Under the pieces are notes generated by a model. That model made no database searches. It was not told the DNA's origin and saw nothing but the letters and a program-made list of their open reading frames with translations. Of a DNA stretch of 64,000 nucleotides, positions 6,857-16,902 are shown piece after piece (the first letter of the stretch is position 1; each line of letters opens with the position of its first letter). A program made the translations under genes and the position numbers. The stretch spans positions 1-64,000 of the forward strand of contig JAISCA010000002.1 of NCBI GenBank assembly GCA_031265875.1, in the 5' to 3' direction. Source of the stretch: Propionibacteriaceae bacterium (GTDB lineage: Bacteria; Actinomycetota; Actinomycetes; Propionibacteriales; Propionibacteriaceae).

Positions 6857-8349
6857 GGCGCGCTGAGGGCGGGACTGTCGTCACCGCCACGCAGGACCAC
6901 CAACTCGGGACCGGTGTCACGGGACCGGCTGAAGGCGGGATGGTGGGACGACATCCGCTCATCGCTCTGCCGACGGGGGCCCAGCCCGATCTGAGTCAGG
7001 GCGTCAAGCAGATCAGGCGACTCCAGGACGGTCAAGCCGGGCCAGGCCGATCGGGCCCCAGCGCCGGACTCGGCCAGACAGCCGGCCGGCACCAAGGCTC
7101 GCTTCAGACCCAGGCGAGCGGCCTCGTTCAAGCGCCGCCCCAGGTCGGGCGTCCGGCGCAGCTCACCGGCCAGGCCGACCTCGGCCAAGGCCACTAAGTC
7201 GCCGGGGCAGGGCAGATCGCGGGCGGCCGAGGCGACCGCGCAGGCCACCGCCAAATCGGCCGCCGGATCGTTGACGCGGGCCCCGCCGACGGTCGAGACG
7301 TAGACGTCGTCGCGGTGCAGCCTGAGCCCGGCCCGCCGCTGCAGCACCGCCAGCAGCATGGCCAGCCGGCCGGCCTCGAAACCATGGCTGACCCGCCTCG
7401 GAGCGGTCGCCCGGGTCGGCGCCACCAAGGCTTGCAACTCGGTCAGCAGGGGTCGGCGCCCCTCCACCGCGATGGTCAGGGCGGACCCGGGGGCGGGCCG
7501 GTCGTGACGGCTGGTGAAGACCCCGGAAGGGTCCGTCACCTCTGCGACGCCGCCTTCGGTCAATTGGAAGCAGCCCACCTCGTCGGCCGGCCCGAAGCGG
7601 TTCTTGACCGCTCGCACCAGCCGGACGCCGGACCGTCGTTCGCCTTCGACTGCGACCACGACGTCGACCAGATGCTCCAAGGTGCGGGGGCCGGCGATGG
7701 CGCCGTCTTTGGTGACATGGCCGACCAGAACGACCGGCAGGCCCCGCCGCTTGGCCACCTGGATCAAAGCCGCGGCCACCTCCCGCACCTGGGCCACGCC
7801 ACCGGCCGAGCCGTCGACGCCGAGGCTGGTGATGGTCTGGACCGAGTCGACCACCACCAGGCTGGGGTCGACCTGGTCGATCTGGCCCAAGACCTGGGCC
7901 AACTCGGTCTCAGCGGCCAAGAACAGCTCCGGGCTGTCCGCCCCGGTGCGCCCGGCTCGCAGTTTGACTTGGCCGGCCGACTCCTCGCCGCTGACGTAGA
8001 GAGTGCGGCCGTGGCGGCGCGACCAGGCTTCGGCCAAGGCCAACAGCAGGGTCGACTTGCCGACCCCGGGCTCACCGGCCAGGAGAACGACCGCCCCCGG
8101 GGTCAGGCCGCCGCCTAAGACCCGGTCCAATTCGGTCAGACCGGTCGGCTGGTGGGCGACCTGGCCGGGATCGACCTCGGTGATGGGAACGGCCGGCCGC
8201 TCCGGCGGCGCCACCGCCGACAGCGGACTGGGCCGGGCGCTGGCCTCGACCGAGCCCCAAGCCTGGCACTGGCCGCAACGCCCGACCCAACGCAAACTGG
8301 TCCAGCCGCATTCGCCGCAGCGATAGGAAGGTTTAGCTGACTTAGTCAT
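6853..8349 (-). CDS. radA: DNA repair protein RadA
   Basis: YRCGECGWTSLRWVGRCGQCQAWG zinc finger, GEPGVGKSTLLLALA Walker A, KNRFGPADEVG motif. Confidence 0.97.
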   Translation of the reverse strand: MTKSAKPSYRCGECGWTSLRWVGRCGQCQAWGSVEASARPSPLSAVAPPERPAVPITEVDPGQVAHQPTGLTELDRVLGGGLTPGAVVLLAGEPGVGKSTLLLALAEAWSRRHGRTLYVSGEESAGQVKLRAGRTGADSPELFLAAETELAQVLGQIDQVDPSLVVVDSVQTITSLGVDGSAGGVAQVREVAAALIQVAKRRGLPVVLVGHVTKDGAIAGPRTLEHLVDVVVAVEGERRSGVRLVRAVKNRFGPADEVGCFQLTEGGVAEVTDPSGVFTSRHDRPAPGSALTIAVEGRRPLLTELQALVAPTRATAPRRVSHGFEAGRLAMLLAVLQRRAGLRLHRDDVYVSTVGGARVNDPAADLAVACAVASAARDLPCPGDLVALAEVGLAGELRRTPDLGRRLNEAARLGLKRALVPAGCLAESGAGARSAWPGLTVLESPDLLDALTQIGLGPRRQSDERMSSHHPAFSRSRDTGPELVVLRGGDDSPALSAP

Positions 8350-8485
8350 GGCGGCAGCCTAAACGGAGGCTATGACAGTCACCCCAGACAGCGCTCGGCG
8401 CTCTCGGCGCCTCCGACCACAGGCGATGGGATCCGGCTCGGGCCGCCCCGGTCGTTAGGCCGGACCGGCTCAGATCCGGGTCGGC

Positions 8486-9130
8486 TCAGATCCGGACCGG
8501 GCCGTCAGCGGTTTCGAAGACGACAGCGGTCAGACCGGGATAGCCGCTGGGGGAGTCGAAGCGCAAGGCCACGCCGTCGAAGACTGGGGACAGGCTCACG
8601 CCCAGCCACTGCTCGACCCGCTGACGGTTGCCGGCGATGTCCAACTCGATCAGGTCGACGGCGCCGGGCAGAGCGGCCGGCCGGACCTCGTCAGCGGACA
8701 GCCAACGGATGAAATAGGGCAATTGGGGATCGGCGATCAGGCCCTTGACCCCGATCTGCTGCCACTCCAAGAGACGCCCATCGGGGAAGTGGCGGGTGCC
8801 GATGACGGCGTGACGGGCCAGCCGCCGTTCGAACTCGGCCAAGTCCGGCACCGAGACGACCCAACCCAGCCAGCCGCCGCCCAATTCGCTGCGGGCCCGC
8901 ACGGCCTGGCCGTAGGGGGCCTTCTCGGCGGCCGGGTGGTCGAGCACCTCGACCACCTCGATGTAGCGGCCCTGAGTCAGAGGGATCAGGCGCATCCGGG
9001 TGCCGAAGCGAGGATGCAGGCCGCCGTCGATCGACTTGACGCCCAACAGCTTCTCGAAGCGCGTCGCCTCCGCTATCAAGCCGATCGGGCCAGCCGCGTA
9101 CACAACGTGATCGATATGCATGGGACCCAT
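8486..9130 (-). CDS. VOC/glyoxalase-like domain protein
   Basis: MHIDHVVYAAGPIGLIAEATRFEKLLGVKSIDGGLHPRFGTRMRLIPL glyoxalase-like pattern. Confidence 0.75.
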   Translation of the reverse strand: MGPMHIDHVVYAAGPIGLIAEATRFEKLLGVKSIDGGLHPRFGTRMRLIPLTQGRYIEVVEVLDHPAAEKAPYGQAVRARSELGGGWLGWVVSVPDLAEFERRLARHAVIGTRHFPDGRLLEWQQIGVKGLIADPQLPYFIRWLSADEVRPAALPGAVDLIELDIAGNRQRVEQWLGVSLSPVFDGVALRFDSPSGYPGLTAVVFETADGPVRI

Positions 9131-9241
9131 TCTTCACTATCCGAGGCCATGCTCATGACAGGGGGGGTCGGCTGACCGGGAGTCCGTTGGGCCGACGCCG
9201 GTCGCCGGCCGGGTCTGGGATGGTCACGTAGACTCTGGGCC

Positions 9242-10795
9242 ATGGCAAACCAGCGTGACCTCGTCTTGGTGGTCGACTACGGCGCTCAATACGCTCAACT
9301 GATCGCGCGACGGGTGCGCGAGGCGCGCGTTTACTCCGAAATCGTCCCCCACACCATGCCGCTGGTTGAGTTGTTGGCCCGCCGTCCGGCCGCCATCATC
9401 TTGTCCGGCGGGCCGCAGTCGGTCTACGAGCCGGGCGCCCCGCAAGTCGATCCGGCTCTGTTCGAGGCCGGTCTGCCCGTCTTGGGCATCTGTTACGGCT
9501 TCCAGGCCATGGCCTTGGCCTTGGGCGGTCGAGTCGATCGGACCGACCTGTCCGAGTTCGGCCGGACCGACTTGACCGTCTCTCAGCCGGGTCGGCTCTT
9601 GGCCGGTCTGCCCAGCCAGTTCAGCGTTTGGATGAGCCATGGCGTCTCGGTCCAACGCCCGCCGGCCGGTTTCACCGCCTTGGCCGCGACCGCCGGCGCC
9701 GCCGTCGCCGCCATGGAGGACCCGGACCGGCGTCTGGCCGGCGTGCAGTGGCACCCCGAGGTGTTGCACTCCGAGCACGGCCAGGCCGTCCTATCCCACT
9801 TCTTGCACCAGATCGCCGGCTTGGGCGAGAGCTGGACCGCTGGCGCCATCGTGGACGAGGCGGTGGCCGCCATCAGGGACCAGGTCGGCTCGGCTGCGGT
9901 CCTGTGCGGGCTGTCCGGCGGCGTCGACTCGGCGGTGGCGGCGGCTCTGACCCAGCGGGCGGTGGGCGATCAGCTGACCTGCGTCTTCGTCGACCACGGT
10001 CTGCTCAGGCAAGGCGAGGCCGAGGCCGTGGAGCGGGACTTCGTGGCCGCCACCGGGGCCAAACTGCAGGTGGCCCGGGCTCAGGACGAATTCCTCAGCC
10101 AATTGGCTGGAGTGACTGAGCCGGAGGCCAAGCGCAAGATCATCGGCCGTCAATTCATCCGCACCTTCGAGGCCGAGGCCCGCCGGGTGGCCGGCGCGGC
10201 CGGCGTCGAGTTCCTGGTCCAGGGCACGCTCTATCCGGACGTGGTCGAGTCCGGCGGCGGCCAGGGCGCGGCCAACATCAAGAGCCACCACAATGTCGGT
10301 GGCCTGCCGGATGACCTCAAGTTCACTTTGGTCGAGCCTCTGCGCAGTCTCTTCAAGGACGAGGTGCGTCAGGTCGGACTAGAACTGGGATTGCCGGAGG
10401 AGATGGTCTGGCGCCAGCCCTTCCCCGGCCCCGGCCTGGCCATCCGCATCATCGGCCAGGTCACGGCCGAACGTTTGGAGATTCTGCGCCAAGCCGACGC
10501 CATCGCCCGGCATGAGCTGACCGCGGCCGGGTTGGACCGTCAGATCTGGCAGTTCCCCGTCGTGCTGTTGGCCGATGTCCGCTCGGTCGGCGTGCAAGGC
10601 GACGGCCGCACTTACGGCCATCCCGTCGTCTTGCGTCCGGTCACCAGTCAGGACGCCATGACGGCCGACTGGGGGCGTCTGCCCTACGAAGTCCTGGAAC
10701 GGATCTCGACCCGCATCACCAACGAGGTGCGGGAGGTCAACCGGGTCGTGCTCGACATCACCTCGAAGCCGCCTGGCACCATCGAGTGGGAGTGA
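9242..10795 (+). CDS. guaA: GMP synthase (glutamine-hydrolysing)
   Basis: Class I GATase ([10 protein letters not shown]) + [14 protein letters not shown]-loop + C-terminal [22 protein letters not shown]-type ending. Confidence 0.99.
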   Translation: MANQRDLVLVVDYGAQYAQLIARRVREARVYSEIVPHTMPLVELLARRPAAIILSGGPQSVYEPGAPQVDPALFEAGLPVLGICYGFQAMALALGGRVDRTDLSEFGRTDLTVSQPGRLLAGLPSQFSVWMSHGVSVQRPPAGFTALAATAGAAVAAMEDPDRRLAGVQWHPEVLHSEHGQAVLSHFLHQIAGLGESWTAGAIVDEAVAAIRDQVGSAAVLCGLSGGVDSAVAAALTQRAVGDQLTCVFVDHGLLRQGEAEAVERDFVAATGAKLQVARAQDEFLSQLAGVTEPEAKRKIIGRQFIRTFEAEARRVAGAAGVEFLVQGTLYPDVVESGGGQGAANIKSHHNVGGLPDDLKFTLVEPLRSLFKDEVRQVGLELGLPEEMVWRQPFPGPGLAIRIIGQVTAERLEILRQADAIARHELTAAGLDRQIWQFPVVLLADVRSVGVQGDGRTYGHPVVLRPVTSQDAMTADWGRLPYEVLERISTRITNEVREVNRVVLDITSKPPGTIEWE

Positions 10796-10860
10796 GGCTG
10801 AGGCGGTCGCTCTCGCCTGATGGCCCGGTGCTCGACCGCCCATAAACGGCCTATGAAGGC

Positions 10861-10895
10861 GTTGAGGCGGCCCTCCTGAGGAGGGCCGCCTCAAC
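10861..10895. terminator. Perfect 16-bp hairpin between convergent guaA and pspC-like gene
   Basis: GTTGAGGCGGCCCTCC-TGA-GGAGGGCCGCCTCAAC; no clear U-tract. Confidence 0.7.
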
Positions 10896-10951
10896 GTGCC
10901 AGTGAGCGAATTCGGGTGTCTAGTCAGCGGCTAGGCCTGACTGGCTTGGAC

Positions 10952-11191
10952 TCAGCTACGGTTGTTCTTGATCGAGTTGATGACCTGGTCCAGGCCGGAT
11001 TCGGACGCGCCCTCCATCGGCAACAACAACCAGAGCAGGATGTACACCAGCAAGCCGGCTCCGAAGAAGAGGATGCCGAGGGCGGCGATGACGCGGATGA
11101 TGGCGACGTCGATCTTGGTGAAAGCGGCGATGCCGCCGCAAACACCGCCTAAGACCTTGTCGGTGCGGGAGCGGGTCAAGGATGCGGACAT
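10952..11191 (-). CDS. PspC domain-containing small membrane protein
   Basis: LTRSRTDKVLGGVCGGIAAFTKIDVAIIRVIAALGILFFGAGLLVYILLWLLLP. Confidence 0.87.
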   Translation of the reverse strand: MSASLTRSRTDKVLGGVCGGIAAFTKIDVAIIRVIAALGILFFGAGLLVYILLWLLLPMEGASESGLDQVINSIKNNRS

Positions 11192-11210
11192 GGGTGATTC
11201 CTTTCTACGA

Positions 11211-11399
11211 TCAGCGACGAAGTCCGAACAGGGCCAGGATGGCCAGCAGAATCAAGATGGTGGGCACGGCGACGTGGATGACGACGGCGGCCAGGCCGAA
11301 GCAGACCTGAGCCAAGGCGCCGCCGGCCACGATCAAACAGAGCAGGCCGAGCCCGAAGGCGGCGGCGTCGCGCGGGCGCTGGCGCGGCTTGTGAGTCAT
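11211..11399 (-). CDS. Small two-TM membrane protein
   Basis: MTHKPRQRPRDAAAFGLGLLCLIVAGGALAQVCFGLAAVVIHVAVPTILILLAILALFGLRR; sits in the PspC cluster. Confidence 0.65.
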   Translation of the reverse strand: MTHKPRQRPRDAAAFGLGLLCLIVAGGALAQVCFGLAAVVIHVAVPTILILLAILALFGLRR

Positions 11400-11404
11400 G
11401 CGCC

Positions 11405-12760
11405 TCACCACCCCCGCACCAGCTCGAGCACCGGCAGAAGGGCGGTCAAGGCCACCAAGCAGCCGGCCACCGGCGACAGCCACCGCGGTCGCCCAGCCCA
11501 GGGCGAGGCCAACAAAGCCAGGCCGAGCAAGCCGAGCAGGCTGGTCGCCACCAGATAGGGGTTGGAGTAGAAGTCGTAGCCCAGCAGCCAGCTGAGCCCG
11601 CTCACGCCGCCGATCAGGGCCAGACAGGTCAACCAGCCGACCAGCACGGGCCGACGGCGTCTAGCCGCCACCGCCGTACCGGCAAGAGAGTCCGGCGCGG
11701 GCGCGGGGTGGGCGAAGAAAGAGGACAACTCGATGGGCGCGATCTGTAGGTTGGGGGAGGCGAAGCGATCCGACCTCAGCTGGCCGCTGGCTGGGTCCAA
11801 CCCGGTCGAACCGACTAGGCCGAGCACCAGAGAGGGTCCGGTCGAGGCGACGGCGGCCGGCCGCGCGGACGGGTTCGAGTGGGCGGTCTGGCCCGGTTGG
11901 CCCAGTTGGCCCGGCCAGGCCGATCGAGCCGACCGGTCCGGCTGAGAGAACTGGGCCGATGGGCCCGACGGGCCTGAGGGGCCGTCGGAGAACGGCGGCT
12001 GTGACCGGTGCCCGCTCGGGAAGGAGGCCGCCGAGTTGGAGGGGGCCGACGGCGGGGACGACTGGAACGACGCCGTGGATCCGCTGGTGGGGTCGAGCGG
12101 TCCGACGCTGGGAGCGGACGGCGGTGAGAGGGACCAAGGGTCCATCGGCCGGGCGGCGGAGCGGCTGTCGCTGGCCAACTGGAAGGGGTCGTCGCCGCTG
12201 GGGTTGGGCTGGAAGCCGGTCGAGTCGGGCCACAGGTTGGCCGCTTCGAAGAGCGACGAGGGCAAATTCAGATAGCTGTCCTGGGGGTTGGCCGAGCCTA
12301 ACTGGTGGGACTCCAGGCGCTGTCGCCAAGCCTCTTTGGCCTGGTCGAAGGCGGCGGCGCTGGGCCGGGCCCCGAGCGACGGCCGGGAACGCTTACGGGC
12401 GGTCGAACTACGCATCAGGGCGACCACCACGACGACGATGACGACGATCCAGAAGGGTAGGAGATTGATCCCCTCAAGCAGGCTCATCATCCCCAGGGCG
12501 CCCAGTATGACAGCGGCCACCACCCAGCCCCGGCTTGAACGCCGCTGGACGATCGAGGTCGACTCGTTGTCACGGGGGATCAACAACCAAGCCAATAGGT
12601 AAGCCAGCAGGCCGAAGCCGTTGAGGAAGGTCAAAGCCACCACGCCCAGCCGGACCCAACCGGTGGACAGACCGAAGTAGCGGGCCAATCCAGCGCAGAC
12701 CCCAGCCACGACGGAATCGCGGGAGCTACGGCGCAAGGCTGAGGATTTCACAGGTTCCAT
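11405..12760 (-). CDS. PspC domain protein with long Pro/Ser-rich linker and C-terminal membrane segments
   Basis: LRRSSRDSVVAGVCAGLARYFGLSTGWVRLGVVALTFLNGFGLLAYLLAWLLIP. Confidence 0.83.
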   Translation of the reverse strand: MEPVKSSALRRSSRDSVVAGVCAGLARYFGLSTGWVRLGVVALTFLNGFGLLAYLLAWLLIPRDNESTSIVQRRSSRGWVVAAVILGALGMMSLLEGINLLPFWIVVIVVVVVALMRSSTARKRSRPSLGARPSAAAFDQAKEAWRQRLESHQLGSANPQDSYLNLPSSLFEAANLWPDSTGFQPNPSGDDPFQLASDSRSAARPMDPWSLSPPSAPSVGPLDPTSGSTASFQSSPPSAPSNSAASFPSGHRSQPPFSDGPSGPSGPSAQFSQPDRSARSAWPGQLGQPGQTAHSNPSARPAAVASTGPSLVLGLVGSTGLDPASGQLRSDRFASPNLQIAPIELSSFFAHPAPAPDSLAGTAVAARRRRPVLVGWLTCLALIGGVSGLSWLLGYDFYSNPYLVATSLLGLLGLALLASPWAGRPRWLSPVAGCLVALTALLPVLELVRGW

Positions 12761-12868
12761 ACTCGTCTCAGGCGTCTGATCCGGCTATTGGGGTTGACCC
12801 TGAACCGACCCCCGCTAGTCGCGGCGCGACCCTGAAGCGACGCTCGCAAGGACTGATTCGGGGCGGGG

Positions 12869-13037
12869 CTAGTGTCCCTCGCCGGAAGTTCGCGGCGGCA
12901 GTGGACGCCAGCCAGGCCCCCTGGCGGCGTTGGCGAAACATCCCGACACATCCAATATCAGGCCGCTCCGCCGCCTGGCCAGCCGCCCCGTCTGACGCCC
13001 CCTTCTTTCACCGGGAACTTCCGGCGAGGGACACTAG
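12869..13037. repeat. Family C element C2 (169 bp, MITE-like)
   Basis: CTAGTGTCCCTCGCCGGAAGTTC ... GAACTTCCGGCGAGGGACACTAG, perfect 23-bp inverted repeat. Confidence 0.9.
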
Positions 13038-13052
13038 CTCTGGAGCGGGCCG

Positions 13053-14339
13053 ATGTGGAAGCCTGGAGGCGAGATGGATGACCACTTGCCCGTTGAGGAC
13101 CAGGCCGGCGCCGACATCGCCGCCTCTTTGACCGAAGCCCCGTCGCCGGCGCGGGCCAACTCGATCGTGTCCCGACGCTTGGACGGCGCCTGGCTGGGCG
13201 GCGTCTGCACCGGTTTGAGCGCTCGCTTGGGATGGCCGGTGCCCCTGCTGCGAGCCGCTTTCATGGCCGCCGGTCTGTGGCTGTTCTCGGGTTTGGTCGT
13301 CTACGCCCTGCTCTGGTTGCTGTTCCCGAGGGCCGACCAGTCGACCGCCGTCGGCCTGGCGGCGGCCAGCCGGAGCGGGCTGCGTCAGACCAAACGGGCC
13401 AACTTCAAGCTGACGGCCGTCCAAGGCCTCATGCTGGGTCTCTACGGTTTCGGCGTGGCCGGGCTGATCAACGTCCTGGGCAGTGGATGGATCGCCCGCG
13501 ACTCCTACGCCATCGTGGGGGCCTGCGCCGGCATCGCTCTGGCCTGGCGCCAGTCGGACCGGCCCCACGACGACTCCCGGATGGCGTCGACCTGGATCGC
13601 CCGGGGCAAGGTCGTATTGGGCGTGGCCGCCGCCCTGACCGTGGTCGTGCTGACCTTGGGCTGGCGGCTGGGCTGGTCGGCGGTGCCTAGGATCGGCCTG
13701 ATCGTGGCTCTGGCAGCCGCTTTCGTGGCGGTGGTGGCCGCCCCCTGGCTGCTCCATCCCCGTCGTTCCTCGACCAACCGGGAAGAGGAGCTGCTGCATC
13801 AAGCCAAGGCCGACATGGCGGCCCACCTGCATGACTCGGTGCTGCAGACGCTGGCCATGATCCAACGCCAGGCCGGCGACGCCAAAGCGGTGGCCCATCT
13901 GGCCCGTCGACAGGAACGGGAACTGCGGACCTGGTTGTACGGGGAGTCGAACGACGCTGAGACTGTCAAGACGGCATTGCGAGTGGTGGCGGCGGAGGTG
14001 GAGGACGCCTTCTCCGTGCCGGTCGACCTAGTGACGGTGGGCGACGCCGAGCTGTCGCCGGAGCTGGACGCGCTGGTGCGGGCGGCCCGGGAGGCCATCG
14101 TCAACGCGGCCAAGCACTCCGGCGCGGACCGGGTCGACGTCTACGCCGAGGTCGCCCCGGACCAAGCCGAGGTCTTCGTGCGGGACCGGGGCCGGGGCTT
14201 CGCAGCCGATCAGATCGGGCCCGACCGGATGGGGGTGCGGCGTTCTATTCTGGACCGTATGCACCGCTACGGTGGTGTGGTCGGTCTGCGCTCGACACTC
14301 GGTGAGGGCACCGAGGTCCGGTTGCAGCTCGATCGATGA
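13053..14339 (+). CDS. PspC-domain sensor histidine kinase
   Basis: N-terminal PspC (SRRLDGAWLGGVCTGLSARLGWPVPLLRAAFMAAGLWLFSGLVVYALLWLLFP); LHDSVLQTLAMIQRQ H-box; HATPase (AAREAIVNAAKHSGADRVDVY). True start may be 13074. Confidence 0.92.
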   Translation: MWKPGGEMDDHLPVEDQAGADIAASLTEAPSPARANSIVSRRLDGAWLGGVCTGLSARLGWPVPLLRAAFMAAGLWLFSGLVVYALLWLLFPRADQSTAVGLAAASRSGLRQTKRANFKLTAVQGLMLGLYGFGVAGLINVLGSGWIARDSYAIVGACAGIALAWRQSDRPHDDSRMASTWIARGKVVLGVAAALTVVVLTLGWRLGWSAVPRIGLIVALAAAFVAVVAAPWLLHPRRSSTNREEELLHQAKADMAAHLHDSVLQTLAMIQRQAGDAKAVAHLARRQERELRTWLYGESNDAETVKTALRVVAAEVEDAFSVPVDLVTVGDAELSPELDALVRAAREAIVNAAKHSGADRVDVYAEVAPDQAEVFVRDRGRGFAADQIGPDRMGVRRSILDRMHRYGGVVGLRSTLGEGTEVRLQLDR

Positions 14340-14379
14340 GGGTCCGGACCGATCCGATGGTTTGAACGGTGGGAGAGAG

Positions 14380-15048
14380 ATGACTGAGCCGTCGGCGCCA
14401 CGCCAGCCAGGACGTTACAGCGTCGTCGTGGTGGACGACCACGAGATGTTCCGCACCGGTGTGCGCCACGAGATCGGCCGGGCGGTCGAGATCGTGGGCG
14501 AAGCGGAGGACGTGCCCCAAGCCGTGGCCGTGATCACGCAGACCTCGCCCGATCTGGTCCTGCTCGACGTCCACCTGCCCGGTGGCGGCGGGGCCGAGGT
14601 GATCAAGCGGACTCACGCCCGCCAGCCCGACGTCCGCTTCCTGGCCCTGTCCGTCTCGGACGTGGCGGAGGACGTCATCGGCGTCATCCGGGCCGGGGCC
14701 AGGGGCTATGTCACGAAGTCGATCTCGGGGCCGGAGCTGATCGACGCCATCTGCCGGGTGGCGGAGGGCGACGCCGTCTTCTCGCCCCGCCTGGCCGGTT
14801 TCGTGCTGGACGCCTTCTCCGGTTCGATCGAGGTGGCCAGCATCGACGAGGACCTGGACCGCCTGTCGACGCGCGAACGCGAGGTCCTGCGTCTGATCGC
14901 TCGCGGCTACTCGTACAAAGAGATCGCCCGCGAGCTGTTCATCTCGGTCAAGACGGTCGAGACCCACGTCTCCAGCGTGCTACGTAAACTTCAATTGACG
15001 AACCGGCACCAACTGGCCCAATGGGCCTCGGACCGGCGTCTGGTCTAG
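14380..15048 (+). CDS. LuxR/NarL-family response regulator
   Basis: SVVVVDDHEMFRTGVRHEI receiver; LSTREREVLRLIARGYSYKEIARELFISVKTVETHVSSVLRKL HTH. Start moved to ATG 14380. Confidence 0.96.
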   Translation: MTEPSAPRQPGRYSVVVVDDHEMFRTGVRHEIGRAVEIVGEAEDVPQAVAVITQTSPDLVLLDVHLPGGGGAEVIKRTHARQPDVRFLALSVSDVAEDVIGVIRAGARGYVTKSISGPELIDAICRVAEGDAVFSPRLAGFVLDAFSGSIEVASIDEDLDRLSTREREVLRLIARGYSYKEIARELFISVKTVETHVSSVLRKLQLTNRHQLAQWASDRRLV

Positions 15049-15196
15049 TGTCCTACGCCGGAAGTCCGGTGTGACAGAAGGGGCGTCAGACGGGGCGGCT
15101 GGCCCGCCCAGTCCTTTCCCCGGTCCAGAATGACGACAAGCCCAGGCCCCGCCCCCGAGGCCTGGACTTGTGTCCTAGTGGGCTGTCGCCCACTAG
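15045..15196. repeat. Family C element C4, decayed or hybrid copy
   Basis: Left part CTAGTGTCCTACGCCGGAAGTCCGGTGTGACAGAAGGGGCGTCAGACGGGGCGGCTGGCC matches the reverse complement of the right part of C2; right end is CTAGTGGGC-TGTC-GCCCACTAG. Confidence 0.65.
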
Positions 15197-15210
15197 AGGT
15201 CAGCGCTGAG

Positions 15211-15474
15211 TCAGCGCTGATTCCGCTTGGTGATCGCGCCCCAGATCGCTAGGACGACGACGGAACCGGCCACAGCCACCAACCAAGTCTTCAGACTCCA
15301 GAAAGTGCCGAGGCCGACATGGAACAAGTTGCTGCCCAGCCAACCGCCCACGACGGCGCCGCCGACGCCGAGAGCGAGAGTGGGCAGGCAACCATCTTTG
15401 ACACGCCCGGGCAGGATCGCCTTGGCGATCGACCCGGCGATCAGGCCCAGTAGGACCCAACTGATGAAACCCAT
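15211..15474 (-). CDS. GlsB/YeaQ/YmgE family membrane protein
   Basis: MGFISWVLLGLIAGSIAKAILPG...LGVGGAVVGGWLGSNLF. Confidence 0.88.
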   Translation of the reverse strand: MGFISWVLLGLIAGSIAKAILPGRVKDGCLPTLALGVGGAVVGGWLGSNLFHVGLGTFWSLKTWLVAVAGSVVVLAIWGAITKRNQR

Positions 15475-15618
15475 GCCTAATACCGTACGCCGGCGGCCGC
15501 CGTCAGGCCGTGCGGGATTACCCCCAGGCCGGACTGGTTGGCCCTGAGATGTCCCTGAGCGGATCGTCGGCTCAGAGCCCTTGAGGCCGCTGACTGGACT
15601 GGCCGATACATTGGGGGC

Positions 15619-16854
15619 ATGGCTTTGCAGCGCAAGATCGGACGCACCGTCGCTCTCGGCGCCGGCGCCGCGGTGGCGGTGGAACTCGGCACCGCCGTCG
15701 CCGTCAACACTCTGGCCAGTCTGCGGCGGCGCCGCCGCACCCCGAGCGGCTTTCCCTACAGCGAACCGTTGACGACCACGGTGTCAGACAATGAGATCAC
15801 CGTCTACAGCTACGGGGCCCATCTCTACGAGGCCATGATCGAGGCCATCGACCAGGCCCAGGACCACGTCTACTTGGAGACCTTCATCTGGAAGGCGGAC
15901 GCCGTCGGCCAACGCTTCCTGCGGGCCGTGTCGCGGGCGGCCGACCGGGGGGTGACGGTGGCTTGCATGTACGACGTCTTCGCCAACATCGTCGTGCCGT
16001 CGGCCTTCTTCCGCTTCCCCGACAATGTCTTGTTGCATCCCTTCCCGCTCTTCGGCGGCGGCTTGACCTTCTTCCATCCCCGCAACTCCGGGCGCGACCA
16101 TTGCAAGATCATGACCGTGGACGGCCGGGTCGCTTTCACCGGTGGGTACAACCTGGGTTCGACTTACGAGAACCGCTGGCGTGACACCCACGCTCGGATC
16201 ACCGGCGATTTCGTGTCCGAGCTGGAGTACTCCTTCGTGGACCAATGGAACTCCAGTCCGGGAGCGCCGCGTCGCCGGTTGCCGGCCCCGCCGCGGCGGC
16301 CCTGGCTGTCCGACCTGCGGCTGCACCGCAACATCCCGCGCTTGTTCGTCTACCCGATCCGCAATATGTACTTAGAGGCGATCGCGCGGGCCGAGTCGCA
16401 CATCTGGCTGACCCACGCCTATCTGATCCCAGACGACGATCTGACCGGGGCCTTGCTGGACGCCGCTGGCCGGGGGGTAGACGTGTCCATCGTCATCCCG
16501 GCCCAGTCCAACCACGTCCTGGCCGACTGGCTGGCCCGCGACCACTACGAGACCCTGTTGGCCTCCGGCATCAAGCTGTTCCTCTACCAAGGGGCCATGA
16601 TCCATTCCAAGACCGCCACCATCGACCACACTTGGTCGACCATCGGCACGGCCAATCTGGACCGGCTCTCCCTGGTCGGCAATTACGAGATCAACTTGGA
16701 GATCTACTCCCGCCCCCTGGCCGCCCTGATGGAGCGGATCTTCCAAGTCGACCTGTCCAATTGCGTCCCCTTGGATCTGGAGGAGTGGCGCCGCCGGCCC
16801 TTCTACGCCCGCCTGTCCGAGACTATCCTGGCCCCCTTGAGGCCCCTGCTCTAG
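15619..16854 (+). CDS. Phospholipase D-like / cardiolipin synthase family protein
   Basis: Two HxK motifs (DHCKIMTVDGRVAFTGGYNLG; IHSKTATIDHTWSTIGTANLD). Confidence 0.92.
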   Translation: MALQRKIGRTVALGAGAAVAVELGTAVAVNTLASLRRRRRTPSGFPYSEPLTTTVSDNEITVYSYGAHLYEAMIEAIDQAQDHVYLETFIWKADAVGQRFLRAVSRAADRGVTVACMYDVFANIVVPSAFFRFPDNVLLHPFPLFGGGLTFFHPRNSGRDHCKIMTVDGRVAFTGGYNLGSTYENRWRDTHARITGDFVSELEYSFVDQWNSSPGAPRRRLPAPPRRPWLSDLRLHRNIPRLFVYPIRNMYLEAIARAESHIWLTHAYLIPDDDLTGALLDAAGRGVDVSIVIPAQSNHVLADWLARDHYETLLASGIKLFLYQGAMIHSKTATIDHTWSTIGTANLDRLSLVGNYEINLEIYSRPLAALMERIFQVDLSNCVPLDLEEWRRRPFYARLSETILAPLRPLL

Positions 16855-16902
16855 CTGGATGCGGCCTCGCTGTCGTGATCGCCAGCTCGACCAGATCTAC
16901 CG

